A DNA stretch of 27,590 nucleotides from Pseudomonadota bacterium (GCA_022567015.1 JADFHR010000002.1:1-27590); one strand, 5' to 3'; counted from the stretch's first letter, positions 1-7,686 are shown. Numbers and translations: made by a program. Notes: generated by a model not told the origin, from the letters alone.

Positions 1-1
1 C

Positions 2-292
2 TTCTTCGCCAAGATCGGCCTCGAGCCGGCGTTGCCAATGGCCTACCTGGTGGGCGCCACCGAGTTCTTCGGCGGCCTGGCTCTGGTGATCGGCCTGTGG
101 ACCCGGCCGGCGGCGGCGGCGCTGTTCGTCCTGATGTGCGTCGCCGCCTTCAAGGTCCACCTGGTCAACGGGTTCTTCTGGAACAAGGGCGGCTACGAGT
201 ACCCCCTGATGTGGGCCTGTCTGTGCATCGCCATTTTCATCCGCGGCGGCGGGCGCCTGTCGCTGGACGCCAGGATCGGCCGGGAGTTCTGA
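2..292 (+). CDS. DoxX family membrane protein (5' end outside window)
   Basis: The reading frame is open from the left edge, so the true start lies outside the window. The 96 visible residues hold hydrophobic segments near residues 11-35 (including GATEFFGGLALVIGL), 38-51 and 68-80. The GATEFFGGLALVIGLWTRPAA stretch is the typical DoxX 'E..gG..L..G..tr.aa' signature, followed by a helix and the 'VNGFFWNKGGYEYPL' segment common in this family. DoxX proteins are small four-helix inner-membrane proteins, some linked to quinone or thiosulfate oxidation or redox stress; a specific role cannot be read here. The next gene starts 28 bases downstream on the same strand, so the two may be co-transcribed. 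Family assignment is good, function unknown. Confidence 0.8.
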   Translation, partial: FFAKIGLEPALPMAYLVGATEFFGGLALVIGLWTRPAAAALFVLMCVAAFKVHLVNGFFWNKGGYEYPLMWACLCIAIFIRGGGRLSLDARIGREF

Positions 293-320
293 GCCGGAGA
301 CACCGGCAGGAGCGAGGAAA

Positions 321-1241
321 ATGTGTGACACCTTCGTCGCGCTGCCGCCGGTGACCGCCGACGGGTGCGTCATTTTCGGCAAGAACAGCGACCGGCCCCG
401 GGGCGAGGCGCAGACCGTCGTCCGCTATCCGGGACGCCGGCACGATGCGGGCGCGAGGGTGCGCTGCACCTACATCGAGATCGCGCAGGCCCCGGTCACC
501 TGCGCCGTCCTGCTCTCCCGGCCCGACTGGATGTGGGGCGCCGAGATGGGCGCCAACGAGCATGGCGTCGTCATCGGCAACGAGGCGGTGTGGACGCGGG
601 AGGACCTGGGGCCGCCGGCGCTGCTGGGCATGGACCTGGTGCGCCTGGGCCTGGAGCGGGGGGACACGGCGTTGCGGGCGCTCGAGATCATCACCGGCCT
701 TTTGGAGGAGCACGGCCAGGGCGGCGCCTGCGCCGAGAACGACCCCGGGTTCGCCTATCACAATTCCTTCCTCATCGCCGACCGGCGGGAAGCCTGGGTC
801 CTGGAGACGGCCGCCGGGTTCTGGGCCGCGGAGCGGATCACGACGGGCGTGCGCAACATCTCCAACGCGCTTTCCATCCGCGCGCGCTTCGACCTGGCCT
901 CGGAAAACCTGGCCGAGCGGGCGGCGGAAAAGGGGCTCTATGGGGGGACCGGCGCGTTCGATTTCGCCGCCGCGTTCGGCGGCGCCGGGGGGGAACCGGC
1001 GCCCGGCTCGCGGGAGGCATGGGGACGCCGGCTGCTGAAGAACCCTCCCGGCGGCTTCACGCCCGAGACCATGATGGACATCCTGCGCCACCACGAGAGC
1101 GGCATCTGCATGCACGGAGAGATGCAGACCACCGCCTCCATGGTGTCGCGGCTAACGGGCGGGGACGGAGATGTTCACTGGATGACCGGCGCTCCGCACC
1201 CGTGCCGGAGCCCTTTCAAGCCGGTTCCGCTTGCCGGGTGA
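321..1241 (+). CDS. Secernin-like peptidase family C69 / Ntn-hydrolase
   Basis: The 306-residue product begins MCDTFVALPPVTADG, followed by the 'IFGKNSDRP' block that is diagnostic of the secernin branch of family C69. In this family Cys2 becomes the N-terminal nucleophile after Met removal. Further family blocks are 'WMWGAEMGANEHGVVIGNEAV' (residues 73-93) and 'SFLIADRREAWVLETAAG' near 150. The start has an AGGA ribosome site about 6 bases upstream. No signal peptide is seen, so the protein is probably cytoplasmic. The chain ends just after the 'TGAPHPCRSPFKP' block, where secernins usually continue for roughly another 100 residues, so this is a short form. C69 members include dipeptidases and amide hydrolases; the substrate here is unknown. 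Confidence 0.8.
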   Translation: MCDTFVALPPVTADGCVIFGKNSDRPRGEAQTVVRYPGRRHDAGARVRCTYIEIAQAPVTCAVLLSRPDWMWGAEMGANEHGVVIGNEAVWTREDLGPPALLGMDLVRLGLERGDTALRALEIITGLLEEHGQGGACAENDPGFAYHNSFLIADRREAWVLETAAGFWAAERITTGVRNISNALSIRARFDLASENLAERAAEKGLYGGTGAFDFAAAFGGAGGEPAPGSREAWGRRLLKNPPGGFTPETMMDILRHHESGICMHGEMQTTASMVSRLTGGDGDVHWMTGAPHPCRSPFKPVPLAG

Positions 1242-1349
1242 GGGGCGCCCTGCCGGGATTCTCACCGGCCTGCGCATCGGCTTCGGCTGGACGACCCTGG
1301 CCGCCGCCCAGATGGTCGCCGCCGGGGACGCCCCGCCGTCCTCCGGCGT

Positions 1350-1664
1350 CTATCCGGTGTGGATGTCTTCCCGGTGCGGCGGGTCGAGGCGCGCGCCTTC
1401 CACCGCTTCGCGCACCTGGTCCGGCGACAGTCCGGGAAAGGTGGTCGCCACCAGGACCATCGCGTGTTCGGGCGATTGTGCCATCTCCACCAGTCTGGCG
1501 ATCTGGGTTTTGTCGTATGCCGCGTCCATTCCATGCCCACCGTTGATGACGTGCCCCCAGGATGCCACGCCGCCGTCCGGTAAGAGAATTATCCATTGGT
1601 ATAAGGCGGGCGGGCGCCCGCCGCTGCCGAACGCATCGGCCGGGCCGAGGAACTGGACCTGCAT
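1350..1664 (-). CDS. Hypothetical protein, 104 aa
   Basis: I place the start at the ATG ending at 1664 because a strong ribosome site (GGGAGGAGGAC) lies about 5 bases before it; the frame stays open to 1691 with weaker starts. I do not recognise the full protein. Its first 17 residues (MQVQFLGPADAFGSGGR) resemble the opening strand of metallo-beta-lactamase-fold hydrolases, but no HxHxDH metal motif follows and the rest (YQWIILLPDGG...LVEMAQSPEHAMVLVATTFPGLSPDQVREAV) does not fit that fold. The C-terminal part looks like a small alpha/beta domain. No membrane segment or signal peptide is visible. It converges with the C69 gene; the 108 bases between them hold nothing I can support. Confidence 0.6.
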   Translation of the reverse strand: MQVQFLGPADAFGSGGRPPALYQWIILLPDGGVASWGHVINGGHGMDAAYDKTQIARLVEMAQSPEHAMVLVATTFPGLSPDQVREAVEGARLDPPHREDIHTG

Positions 1665-1722
1665 GCGGTCCTCCTCCCGTGACATTCGCACGGCAATCGC
1701 GGCCCGGTGCCGGGAGCCGCGC

Positions 1723-2097
1723 CTAGAAATTGACGAAGGAGCCGTGCAGGAGAAGGCTGGCGACGGAAAGGACGTAGATCAGCGCGCCCACGAAGAGGAA
1801 AAACAGGAAGTTGGCGATGGTGCGCAGGGGGTGTCTCGTCCGTTCCTGGGCCCGGCGCTGGGCGCCACGCCTTTCGACGCCGCCAATGATGGTGAGAAAA
1901 TAGCGCCGGCCGAGCGCCGGCAGGCTGAAGCGGATGTTGACGGGTGGATGCCGCAGCGACGGATCGCACACCGCCTGGTGGATGGCGTCTCTCTGCTCCG
2001 CGGTCAGGGTGTCCATGACCCAGGCCGGCAGGCGCGCAAACCGGGAGTCCCCCTGCGGGGCATTCCCAAGGGCATCCATGGTTTCGCGGTTGGCCAT
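1723..2097 (-). CDS. Hypothetical protein with C-terminal membrane helix, 124 aa
   Basis: The start at 2097 (MANRETMDALG) is preferred because GGGAGGG lies about 8 bases upstream; the frame is open further to 2343 but that part lacks coding character. The N-terminal half is soluble and rather charged ('WVMDTLTAEQRDAIHQAVCDPSLRHPPVNIRFSLP'). A basic patch (RRGAQRRAQERTRHPLR) is followed by one or two hydrophobic segments at about residues 92-120 (IANFLFFLFVGALIYVLSV). This suggests a tail-anchored or single-helix membrane protein with the basic stretch on the cytoplasmic side. I recognise no family. It is transcribed toward the 1350-1664 gene with 58 bases between them, so the two may form an operon. 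Confidence 0.6.
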   Translation of the reverse strand: MANRETMDALGNAPQGDSRFARLPAWVMDTLTAEQRDAIHQAVCDPSLRHPPVNIRFSLPALGRRYFLTIIGGVERRGAQRRAQERTRHPLRTIANFLFFLFVGALIYVLSVASLLLHGSFVNF

Positions 2098-2441
2098 CCT
2101 TGTCCCTCCCGGCGGACCACCTGCCCGCACCGTTCGGAGACCACGCCACAGTGCAACTCTTAAGGAACCAAAGGTTAGCAATCCCTTAACCGGGAGGAAT
2201 TTTTTCAGGCGGCGCGGCGCGCTCCTGGCCGGAAACCTCGCAACGCCGTCGTATGGGTGCAATTTAGCTGATACAGGCCCCTGGCACCGCCGGCCAGGAT
2301 TTCCCTTAAACCGCCGGCCCGGCGCGGATACACTGGGTTCCAACCCGGCGCGGCGGGCCGGGGGGCGCCGGGCGTCCTTTTGCGGCTGGCGGCGCCGGGG
2401 ACCGTGGATACCGTGAAAGGCCGGGGGCGGGACGGAACGGC
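2098..2441. other. Intergenic region between divergent genes
   Basis: This 344-base gap separates the minus-strand gene at 1723-2097 from queD. It is richer in A/T near 2158-2210 and 2262-2275 than its surroundings, as expected for two divergent promoters. A short GC hairpin (CCTGGC / GCCAGG, 2280-2285 and 2293-2298, 7-base loop) sits in the presumed queD leader. I looked for a preQ1-type riboswitch and could not support one. No credible gene is seen. Confidence 0.4.
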
Positions 2442-2804
2442 GTGGAAATTTTCAAGGAATTCACCTTCGAGGCGGCGCACCTGTTGCCCAACACGCCCGA
2501 GGGCCACAAATGCCGGCGCCTGCACGGCCATTCCTTCCGTGTCGGGCTTTACCTGCGCGGGAAGGCCGGCGCGGACAGCGGGTGGGTGATGGACTTCGCC
2601 GAGGTGGAGGCCGCCTTCCAGCCCACCCTGGGCGAGCTCGACCACACCTATCTCAACGACATCGAGGGCCTGGAGAATCCCACCAGCGAGGTCCTTGCCC
2701 GCTGGATCTGGAAGCGGGTGAAACCGAAGCTCCCGGGCCTGAGCAAGGTGGTCCTGCACGAGACCTGCAGCGCGGGCTGCGTGTACGCGGGCGAGGACGA
2801 ATAG
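2442..2804 (+). CDS. queD: 6-carboxy-5,6,7,8-tetrahydropterin synthase (QueD family)
   Basis: The 120-residue product matches the QueD/PTPS fold in length and motifs. Zinc ligands are His13 (AAHLL), His28 and His30 (RLHGHS); Cys24 is the catalytic cysteine in 'KCRRLHGH'. The Asp67-His68 pair in 'ELDHTYLND' and Glu107 in 'LHETCSAG' complete the active site. QueD converts 7,8-dihydroneopterin triphosphate to 6-carboxytetrahydropterin, the second step of the queuosine/7-deazaguanine pathway, in the cytoplasm. The start is GTG with only a G-rich, weak ribosome site. No queC, queE or folE is adjacent in this window. The related eukaryotic-type pyruvoyl-tetrahydropterin synthase is an alternative, but the short length and the Cys-x3-His-x-His arrangement favour QueD. 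Confidence 0.9.
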   Translation: MEIFKEFTFEAAHLLPNTPEGHKCRRLHGHSFRVGLYLRGKAGADSGWVMDFAEVEAAFQPTLGELDHTYLNDIEGLENPTSEVLARWIWKRVKPKLPGLSKVVLHETCSAGCVYAGEDE

Positions 2805-2958
2805 AGCGGGGGACGTTCACCCTGTTTAAGTCATTCCCGGCGTTCCGCGGTACCAACGGTCCTGAATCCGCGATACCCTTTGTCCTGTCGATTGAGGCGG
2901 CGCCTTCCAGGCGCCGGCGCCCATGGACAAGGCGCGGATTTAGACGGGTGGATACCGG

Positions 2959-4011
2959 ATGACGGCAAGCGGCGACGCCGACACGAAGACCACGGTCGCG
3001 GCCGAACACCTGCGCGCCGTGACGGAACGGGTGTTCGGGGCGCGGGGCGTGAGCGCCGCGGATGCCCGGTTCGTCACCGACGTGCTTGTCGAGGCCAACC
3101 TCCGCGGCCACGATTCCCACGGGGTGGTGCGGGTCCCCAAGTGGGTGATCGGCCTCGAATCGGGCGCCATCAATGCCCGGTGCGCCCCCCGGGTGATCCG
3201 GGAAACGGCGAACGCGGCCCTTATCGACGGCGACCGCGGGCTCGGGCCCGTCGTCGCCAAGGTCGCCACCGCGCTTGTCGCGGAAAAGGCGCGGGGCGCC
3301 GGGATCGCCATGGTCAGCGTGCGACGGGCGTCCCACATCGCCATGCTCCAATACTATCCGGAGGGGCTGGCGGCCCAGGGCCTGATCGGCATCGTCATGT
3401 CCAATACCGAATCCGGCGTCGCCCCGCATGGAGGCATCGACAAGGTTCTGGGGACCAATCCCCTGTCCATCGGCGTCCCCGGACGCAGCGGTCCGATCGT
3501 TCTCGACATGTCGACCAGCCACGTGGCGCGGGGCAGGATCGTCCTCGCCAGGAACCGGGGCGAACAGATTCCCGAAGGCTGGGCCATCGACGACCAGGGC
3601 CGGCCGACGCGGGACCCCGGTGCCGCCCTGCTGGGCGCCCTGCTGCCGGCCGCGGGCGCAAAGGGGTTCGGGTTGTCGATCATGGTCGATCTCCTGGCCG
3701 GGGCGCTGTCCGGCGGCGCCGTCGCCAAGGCCGTGCGCGGCACCTTCCGCATGGACGAGGAGGCGACCAAGGGCGATCTGTTCCTGGCCATCGATCCCGG
3801 CGCGGTCGCCGACCCGGAGGCGTTTCTGGACCGGGTCGAGGACCTCAAGGCGGACGTCCGCGCCAGCCGGACCGCGCCCGGCGTCGCCCGCATCTATCTG
3901 CCCGGCGAACCGGAGATGGAATGCCGGGGCAACCGCCTCGAAGAGGGGATCCCGATCGAGACCGACCTGCTGCGCGAGCTCGAAACCCTCGCCGGTGAAG
4001 CCGCCGCCTGA
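2959..4011 (+). CDS. Ldh (malate/L-lactate dehydrogenase type 2) family oxidoreductase
   Basis: The 350-residue product has the hallmarks of the family that includes YlbC, AllD, ComC and DpkA: 'GHDSHGVVRVP' (residues 50-60), 'ASHIAMLQYY' (124-133) in the place of the family's catalytic-His segment, 'TNPLSIGVPG' (166-175), 'VLDMSTS' (181-187) and 'GAKGFGLSIMVDLLAG' (233-248). These enzymes reduce or oxidise 2-hydroxyacids or cyclic imines with NAD(P)H, using an unusual non-Rossmann fold, in the cytoplasm. Members act on malate, ureidoglycolate, L-sulfolactate or piperideine-2-carboxylate, and the sequence alone does not pick one. Sulfolactate is tempting given the sulfonate genes nearby, but this gene lies outside that island on the opposite strand to soxCD. 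It stands alone, with 154 bases before it that hold no obvious gene. Confidence 0.85.
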   Translation: MTASGDADTKTTVAAEHLRAVTERVFGARGVSAADARFVTDVLVEANLRGHDSHGVVRVPKWVIGLESGAINARCAPRVIRETANAALIDGDRGLGPVVAKVATALVAEKARGAGIAMVSVRRASHIAMLQYYPEGLAAQGLIGIVMSNTESGVAPHGGIDKVLGTNPLSIGVPGRSGPIVLDMSTSHVARGRIVLARNRGEQIPEGWAIDDQGRPTRDPGAALLGALLPAAGAKGFGLSIMVDLLAGALSGGAVAKAVRGTFRMDEEATKGDLFLAIDPGAVADPEAFLDRVEDLKADVRASRTAPGVARIYLPGEPEMECRGNRLEEGIPIETDLLRELETLAGEAAA

Positions 4012-4103
4012 ACCCGTGGCCGCGCCGGCCGTTGGCGGAAACACCCCGTTCACGCCTGCCCCCGGCCCGCCGGCCGCCCGGGACACTACCTTGGTGCCGC
4101 CAC

Positions 4104-4895
4104 ATGGATTGGTTTCTGTTCTGGGACTGCCTGGCCGTCATCGGCGCGATCGTCGTCCATCGCTGGGCCGCCATCGCGGTGGCGCGCTACGCCGATGGGG
4201 ACCCTTCCCGGGCGCCGTCGGTGGCGTCCCTGGTGGCGCGGTCGGCGGACGGGCTCGATCGCGCCATCCGCCGCCGGTTCGGCAGCAACGCGATGAGCCT
4301 GCGCTTCGCCGGGCTCTCGGTGCTCGGGGCGCTGGTGTTGGGCGGCGTCCCCGTCGTCGCCGGGGCGTTGGTCTTCGCGCCGGCGCCGGTGGAGACGATG
4401 GCCTTCGCCGGGAGGTTCTTCGCCGCGCCGGTATCGCTCGCCGCATGGCTTTCCCTGATGGGGACGGTATTCGTGCTGCGCCTGGCGGGACGCCGGCCGC
4501 ACCCTGCCTGGCAACTCGGCCTCGCCGTCGCCGAGGTGGTAGCGGTTTGCGCCTTGTGGCTGGCGGCGGTCCACGTCGGGCTCTGGCTCCACTGGCGGGG
4601 CCAGTTTTCTCCCTTCGGCTTCGCCACCGAATGGTATTACGCCGAGGTCTATTTCGCCTACGTCCGGGAGCCGGCGGGGCGGGGCATCTTAGTCGGTTCG
4701 CTGTTGCCGGTCTTCGCGCCCGCCGTCTTCTATGTGGACCGCGTTCTAACGGAAGCGGGAGGCCGGGCGATCGGCCTCGCCCCGCGCGCCGCCGTGGCCG
4801 GTTTCGCCTCGATCCGGAGAAGCGTTGTCGCGGCGGGCGCCGTGGCGGCGGGGCTTGCCGCGAAGCTTGCCCAGGCCGCCCTCGCGGGGGCCTGA
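4104..4895 (+). CDS. Hypothetical multispanning membrane protein, 263 aa
   Basis: The ATG at 4104 (MDWFLFWDCLAVIGAIVVHRW) is favoured because it begins a membrane helix; the frame is open back to a TTG at 4032 but the extra 24 residues are Pro/Arg-rich. Hydrophobic segments lie near residues 3-24, 70-95, 105-131, 144-163, 192-211 and 235-258, so about five or six helices. A motif-like stretch 'EWYYAEVYFAYVREPAGRG' lies between helices 4 and 5. I do not recognise the family. It begins 92 bases after the Ldh-family gene and could be co-transcribed. Its TGA stop is joined directly to a TACCAAGGAGCG repeat copy, and it converges with soxD. Confidence 0.65.
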   Translation: MDWFLFWDCLAVIGAIVVHRWAAIAVARYADGDPSRAPSVASLVARSADGLDRAIRRRFGSNAMSLRFAGLSVLGALVLGGVPVVAGALVFAPAPVETMAFAGRFFAAPVSLAAWLSLMGTVFVLRLAGRRPHPAWQLGLAVAEVVAVCALWLAAVHVGLWLHWRGQFSPFGFATEWYYAEVYFAYVREPAGRGILVGSLLPVFAPAVFYVDRVLTEAGGRAIGLAPRAAVAGFASIRRSVVAAGAVAAGLAAKLAQAALAGA

Positions 4896-4915
4896 TACCA
4901 AGGAGCGCCGCGCCC

Positions 4916-4944
4916 AAAAAAAAGGGGTGGACCGGGTCCACCCC
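4916..4944 (-). terminator. Rho-independent terminator for soxCD
   Basis: Read on the minus strand, GGGGTGGA and TCCACCCC pair as a perfect 8-bp stem (4924-4931 with 4937-4944) around a 5-base loop, followed at once by eight Ts (4916-4923 complement). It lies 32 bases past the soxD stop, the right place to end a soxC-soxD transcript. On the plus strand the A tract precedes the stem, so it would not end the upstream plus-strand gene by the standard mechanism. Confidence 0.9.
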
Positions 4945-4975
4945 TGGAAGATGCCCCCCCCTAGTGAGCGAAAGT

Positions 4976-5566
4976 TTATCTGTAGTTTCTGACGTCCGGC
5001 CGATGGCCGCCGCCGCCGGGATTGAAGATGAAGCCGTTCCGGTTCGGCATTTTCACCGCGGCCAGGGTCTTCGCGTTCATCACCGTCGACTTGTCGATGA
5101 TGTTGCCCTTGTTCAGGATGTAGGCCACCACCGCATAGATCTCGTTGTCGGTCATCGTGCCCGGGGAATCGAAGGGCATCGACCGCTTCGTGTAGTCGAA
5201 GAGAATGGATGCGTAAGGCCAATAGCTTTCCACCGTCTTCTTCGGCTTACCCGAGTTCAGCGTTCCCCGGCCGCCGACCAACGGCGCGGCGCCGGTTCCC
5301 TTGACGCCGCCGAGGTTTTCGCCGTGGCAGGCGGCGCATTTGTCGTTGTAGACCCGCATGCCTTCGTCGACGGTCCCCTGGCCCGCCGGGGCCCCACGGC
5401 CGTCCGGCATGACGTCGATGTCGATCTTGGCGATGTCGGCCGGCGTCGCCGCTGAGCCGAAACCAAACCGTTCGCCGAAGCCCTGGGCGCCCGCGACGCC
5501 GATTCCTATTCCCAAGCCGAGCGCCAGCCCGGCACAGGCCCTGATGGTCCATTTACGCGTGGACAT
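4976..5566 (-). CDS. soxD: Monoheme cytochrome c subunit of sulfite dehydrogenase (short SoxD)
   Basis: The 196-residue product has an N-terminal signal peptide (basic MSTRKWTIR, hydrophobic to about residue 25, AGA-type cleavage near 27) and one class I heme site, CAACH at residues 77-81. Met130 in 'RSMPF' is the likely axial ligand. The order 'FGFG...IDIDVMPDG', 'CAACHG', 'GGRGTLN...KTVESYWPYAS', 'RSMPFDSPGTMTDNEIYAVVAYIL' and 'VKMPNRNGF' matches the N-terminal heme domain of SoxD, the electron acceptor of SoxC. Classical Paracoccus SoxD is a diheme protein about twice this length, so this is a one-heme form. It is periplasmic. The gene overlaps soxC by 14 bases, indicating translational coupling, and is followed by a strong terminator. 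Confidence 0.9.
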   Translation of the reverse strand: MSTRKWTIRACAGLALGLGIGIGVAGAQGFGERFGFGSAATPADIAKIDIDVMPDGRGAPAGQGTVDEGMRVYNDKCAACHGENLGGVKGTGAAPLVGGRGTLNSGKPKKTVESYWPYASILFDYTKRSMPFDSPGTMTDNEIYAVVAYILNKGNIIDKSTVMNAKTLAAVKMPNRNGFIFNPGGGGHRPDVRNYR

Positions 5567-6947
5567 TTTTCACGCCCCCATCCTTGTCGACCGCCCAGCT
5601 CTGGATCGCGTTGAAATGGTAGATCGACGCAAACTTGGCATGGCCGCCAAGCCCGCGCACGTCCACCAGTTGCTTGATCGTCGGCTGGGTGTATCCGGTT
5701 TCGTCGACGCAACGGCTTTGCAGGATCGCCGGCTTGCCGTCCCAACGCCACCAACTGCGGAAGCGCGTATGGCAGATCGGCAGGACCGGATTCTGCAACT
5801 CCGCAACCCGCCAGCTCTGTCCGCCGTCGACCGACACCTCGACGCGCCGGATACGGCCGCGGCCCGACCACGCCAGTCCCGTGATCTCGTAGTCCCCGGG
5901 CCCCGGCAGGCGCATCTCGCCGGACGGGAACGTGATCACCGACTTCGCCTCCATGACGAAGGAGAACTGCCGCGCCTTGCCGTTGTCCAGCAGGTCGGTG
6001 TACTTCGAGGTTTCCTCGCGGGTCATGAAGGGGGCGTCGGAGAATTCGAGACGCCGCACCCACTTGATGTGGGTGTTGCCTTCCCAGCCCGGCAGCAAAA
6101 GGCGCATCGGGTAGCCCTGCTCGGGCCTGAGCGCCTCGCCGTTCTGGCTATAGGCCAGCATGGCGTCGCCCCAGCACTTGGCGATGGGAATGCTGCGCGT
6201 CATCACCGCCGAATCGCCGCCTTCGGCGAGCATCCACGTGGAGCCTTCCTTCACCCCGACCTCGGCCATGATCGTGGACAGCGGCACGCCTGTCCACTCC
6301 GAGGTGCTGGTCAGCCCGTGCGTGCCTTGCACGGTTTTCAGGTAGGGTTTCTTCCACTCCGTGAGCCCGTTGCCCGAGCACTCGATGAAGTAAAACTTCG
6401 ACACCGAGGGGAACCGCTTGAGGTCCTCCACCGTGTACTTCATCGCCTTTCCGACCATGCCATGCACGACGAGCTCGTGCTTGGCCGGGTCGATAAAGGC
6501 CGTGCCCCCGTGGTGGCGCTCGAAGTGCAGGCCGGACGGCGTCACGATCCCCTGCCCGGATTCGAGCGGTGTAAACGTCCACGACGATTCCTTGGTCGCC
6601 GTGGGGAAGCGAACCCGCACCTCTTTCTCGAACGGCGAGCGCAAGCCGTACCCGCCCTCGGCGTTGGTCACCCGCCCGTGCACCTTGGTCGGGTCAGCGG
6701 GCACCGGCCAGTCGGCGGAGCCCGGCGGAACGGCCGCCCCGGCGGCGCCGGAGAACATCGGGACCGCCGCCGCGGCGCCCCCGACAATTACGGCGCCACG
6801 AAGAACCTGGCGCCGGGTAATATCCGTCATATAAGGGCTGCTCGCCCTCCGGGCCTCCTTGAGCATCTGCTCCTCGGCGACCCGCATGGCGTCGATCATA
6901 CGACGCGTCTTGGCGTCGTAGAAATCGAGATCCAACTCTTTCGTCAT
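5553..6947 (-). CDS. soxC: Molybdopterin sulfite dehydrogenase / sulfane dehydrogenase subunit SoxC
   Basis: The 464-residue product carries a Tat signal (TRRQVLRG, residues 44-51, then a hydrophobic Gly/Ala-rich run), so it is exported folded with its cofactor. The sulfite-oxidase fold is clear: 'HFERHHGG' (141-148), the molybdenum-binding Cys190 in 'FYFIECSGNG', 'YPMRLLLPGWEGNTHIKWVRRLE', and a C-terminal dimer domain with 'SVDGGQSW' and 'RSWWRWDG'. SoxC oxidises sulfane sulfur or sulfite and passes electrons to SoxD. No soxXYZAB is present in the window, so a free sulfite substrate fits better than a SoxYZ-bound one. That would handle the sulfite released by the methanesulfonate monooxygenase encoded nearby. 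The promoter region carries a 68-bp element shared with the importer operon. Confidence 0.9.
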   Translation of the reverse strand: MTKELDLDFYDAKTRRMIDAMRVAEEQMLKEARRASSPYMTDITRRQVLRGAVIVGGAAAAVPMFSGAAGAAVPPGSADWPVPADPTKVHGRVTNAEGGYGLRSPFEKEVRVRFPTATKESSWTFTPLESGQGIVTPSGLHFERHHGGTAFIDPAKHELVVHGMVGKAMKYTVEDLKRFPSVSKFYFIECSGNGLTEWKKPYLKTVQGTHGLTSTSEWTGVPLSTIMAEVGVKEGSTWMLAEGGDSAVMTRSIPIAKCWGDAMLAYSQNGEALRPEQGYPMRLLLPGWEGNTHIKWVRRLEFSDAPFMTREETSKYTDLLDNGKARQFSFVMEAKSVITFPSGEMRLPGPGDYEITGLAWSGRGRIRRVEVSVDGGQSWRVAELQNPVLPICHTRFRSWWRWDGKPAILQSRCVDETGYTQPTIKQLVDVRGLGGHAKFASIYHFNAIQSWAVDKDGGVKNVHA

Positions 6948-7042
6948 GACCCCCCCTGTTACTCTTGGTGTCCCCCATGAGCGGGGTTCGGTTTCCCTGC
7001 CGGATCCTACATGGTCCGGGTTCCGATTGTTTTTCTATGCTC

Positions 7043-7110
7043 CAGACAATCCCCTACGCTGGAGTTTGTAAAATTCTTATTCGCGATGACTTAATATGTC
7101 CCGGCTATGG
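7043..7110 (-). promoter_or_regulatory. 68-bp conserved upstream element, copy 1 (soxC)
   Basis: Read on the minus strand toward soxC, this element begins CCATAGCCGGGACATATTAA and ends with ATTGTCTG. Its first 46 bases match the plus-strand copy at 17655-17700 at 44 positions; then come 6 unrelated bases; then 16 bases that match at 14 positions in the same register. It ends 95 bases before the soxC start. Both copies face the gene they precede, so a shared promoter/operator is the natural reading; the binding protein is unknown. The rest of the 390-base gap (6948-7042 and 7111-7337) shows no gene I can support. Confidence 0.8.
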
Positions 7111-7337
7111 CAGGCCCCGGGACTGGAACGTCGGGGCGGCGGCGCGTCCTTCTCCCGGATGCAGGATCATGGGGAGGAAAAAGGCGCCTCGCGCGTGCAG
7201 AAGCCCCGGCGGTCGGTCCCGCCGGCGAGGTTCATGGCGCGGCGGACGGCGCGGCCTCGTGCGAGGTCACGGATGGGGCCGATGGCGGTGGTGGCGGCCG
7301 AGGGCGGCGCGGTGCCGGAGAGCAACCTCGCCGACGA

Positions 7338-7529
7338 TCACATCACGATGGCCAAGACCACCAGCAAGCCAAGCGACACGCCCGGCCAGGCGATATGATG
7401 CAGGCCCAGGCGCTGGTCGTAGCAATGATAGGCCCAGGAACATTGGGCGCAGCCCTCCGGACGGGGTGACCGGCAGGGCGGTGGATTGACCTGGGGCCGG
7501 ATGCCCGTCGCCATTTCTCTCACGGTCAT
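7338..7529 (-). CDS. Small Cys-rich protein with C-terminal membrane helix, 63 aa
   Basis: From ATG at 7529 the product has four cysteines in a compact pattern (Cys19, Cys27, Cys30, Cys36: 'PPPCRSPRPEGCAQCSWAYHC'), followed by His44-His45 and one hydrophobic helix (residues 47-63, WPGVSLGLLVVLAIVM) that ends at the stop. The ordered layout argues for a real gene although the ribosome site is weak (GCGAGAGAAC). The Cys/His cluster could bind a metal or Fe-S cofactor near the membrane; that is inference. It lies downstream of the LysR gene on the same strand with 194 bases between them, and upstream of soxC. I do not recognise the family. Confidence 0.5.
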   Translation of the reverse strand: MTVREMATGIRPQVNPPPCRSPRPEGCAQCSWAYHCYDQRLGLHHIAWPGVSLGLLVVLAIVM

Positions 7530-7686
7530 GTTCTCTCGCAGCCCCGTTTGAAATTGATCCACGTGCCTGCCGCAGCCAGGCCACGGCGAACCTCTACATC
7601 CTCCCGCCAAGGGCGGGGGGGGGCCTTGATCCAGATCAATAATCGAAGGTCGGCCGCGCCGCCCGGATTCGGCTCGGGGATCGGCC

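Noticed and set aside
2205..2441. preQ1 riboswitch before queD
   Set aside because: A short GC hairpin is present, but I could not find the A-rich tail and pseudoknot pattern of a preQ1 element.
2959..4011. Assignment of the Ldh-family enzyme as L-sulfolactate dehydrogenase (ComC)
   Set aside because: Attractive with sulfonate genes nearby, but the family motifs do not separate substrates, and no other sulfolactate pathway gene is present.
3428..5455. Plus-strand open frame of 675 codons
   Set aside because: It crosses the Ldh-family gene, the membrane-protein gene and the soxCD terminator, and is antisense to soxD. It is Arg/Pro-rich with no domain; a high-GC shadow.
5358..6980. 540-codon open frame antisense to soxCD
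   Set aside because: His/Arg/Pro-rich composition and no motif; both strands stay open because of high GC.
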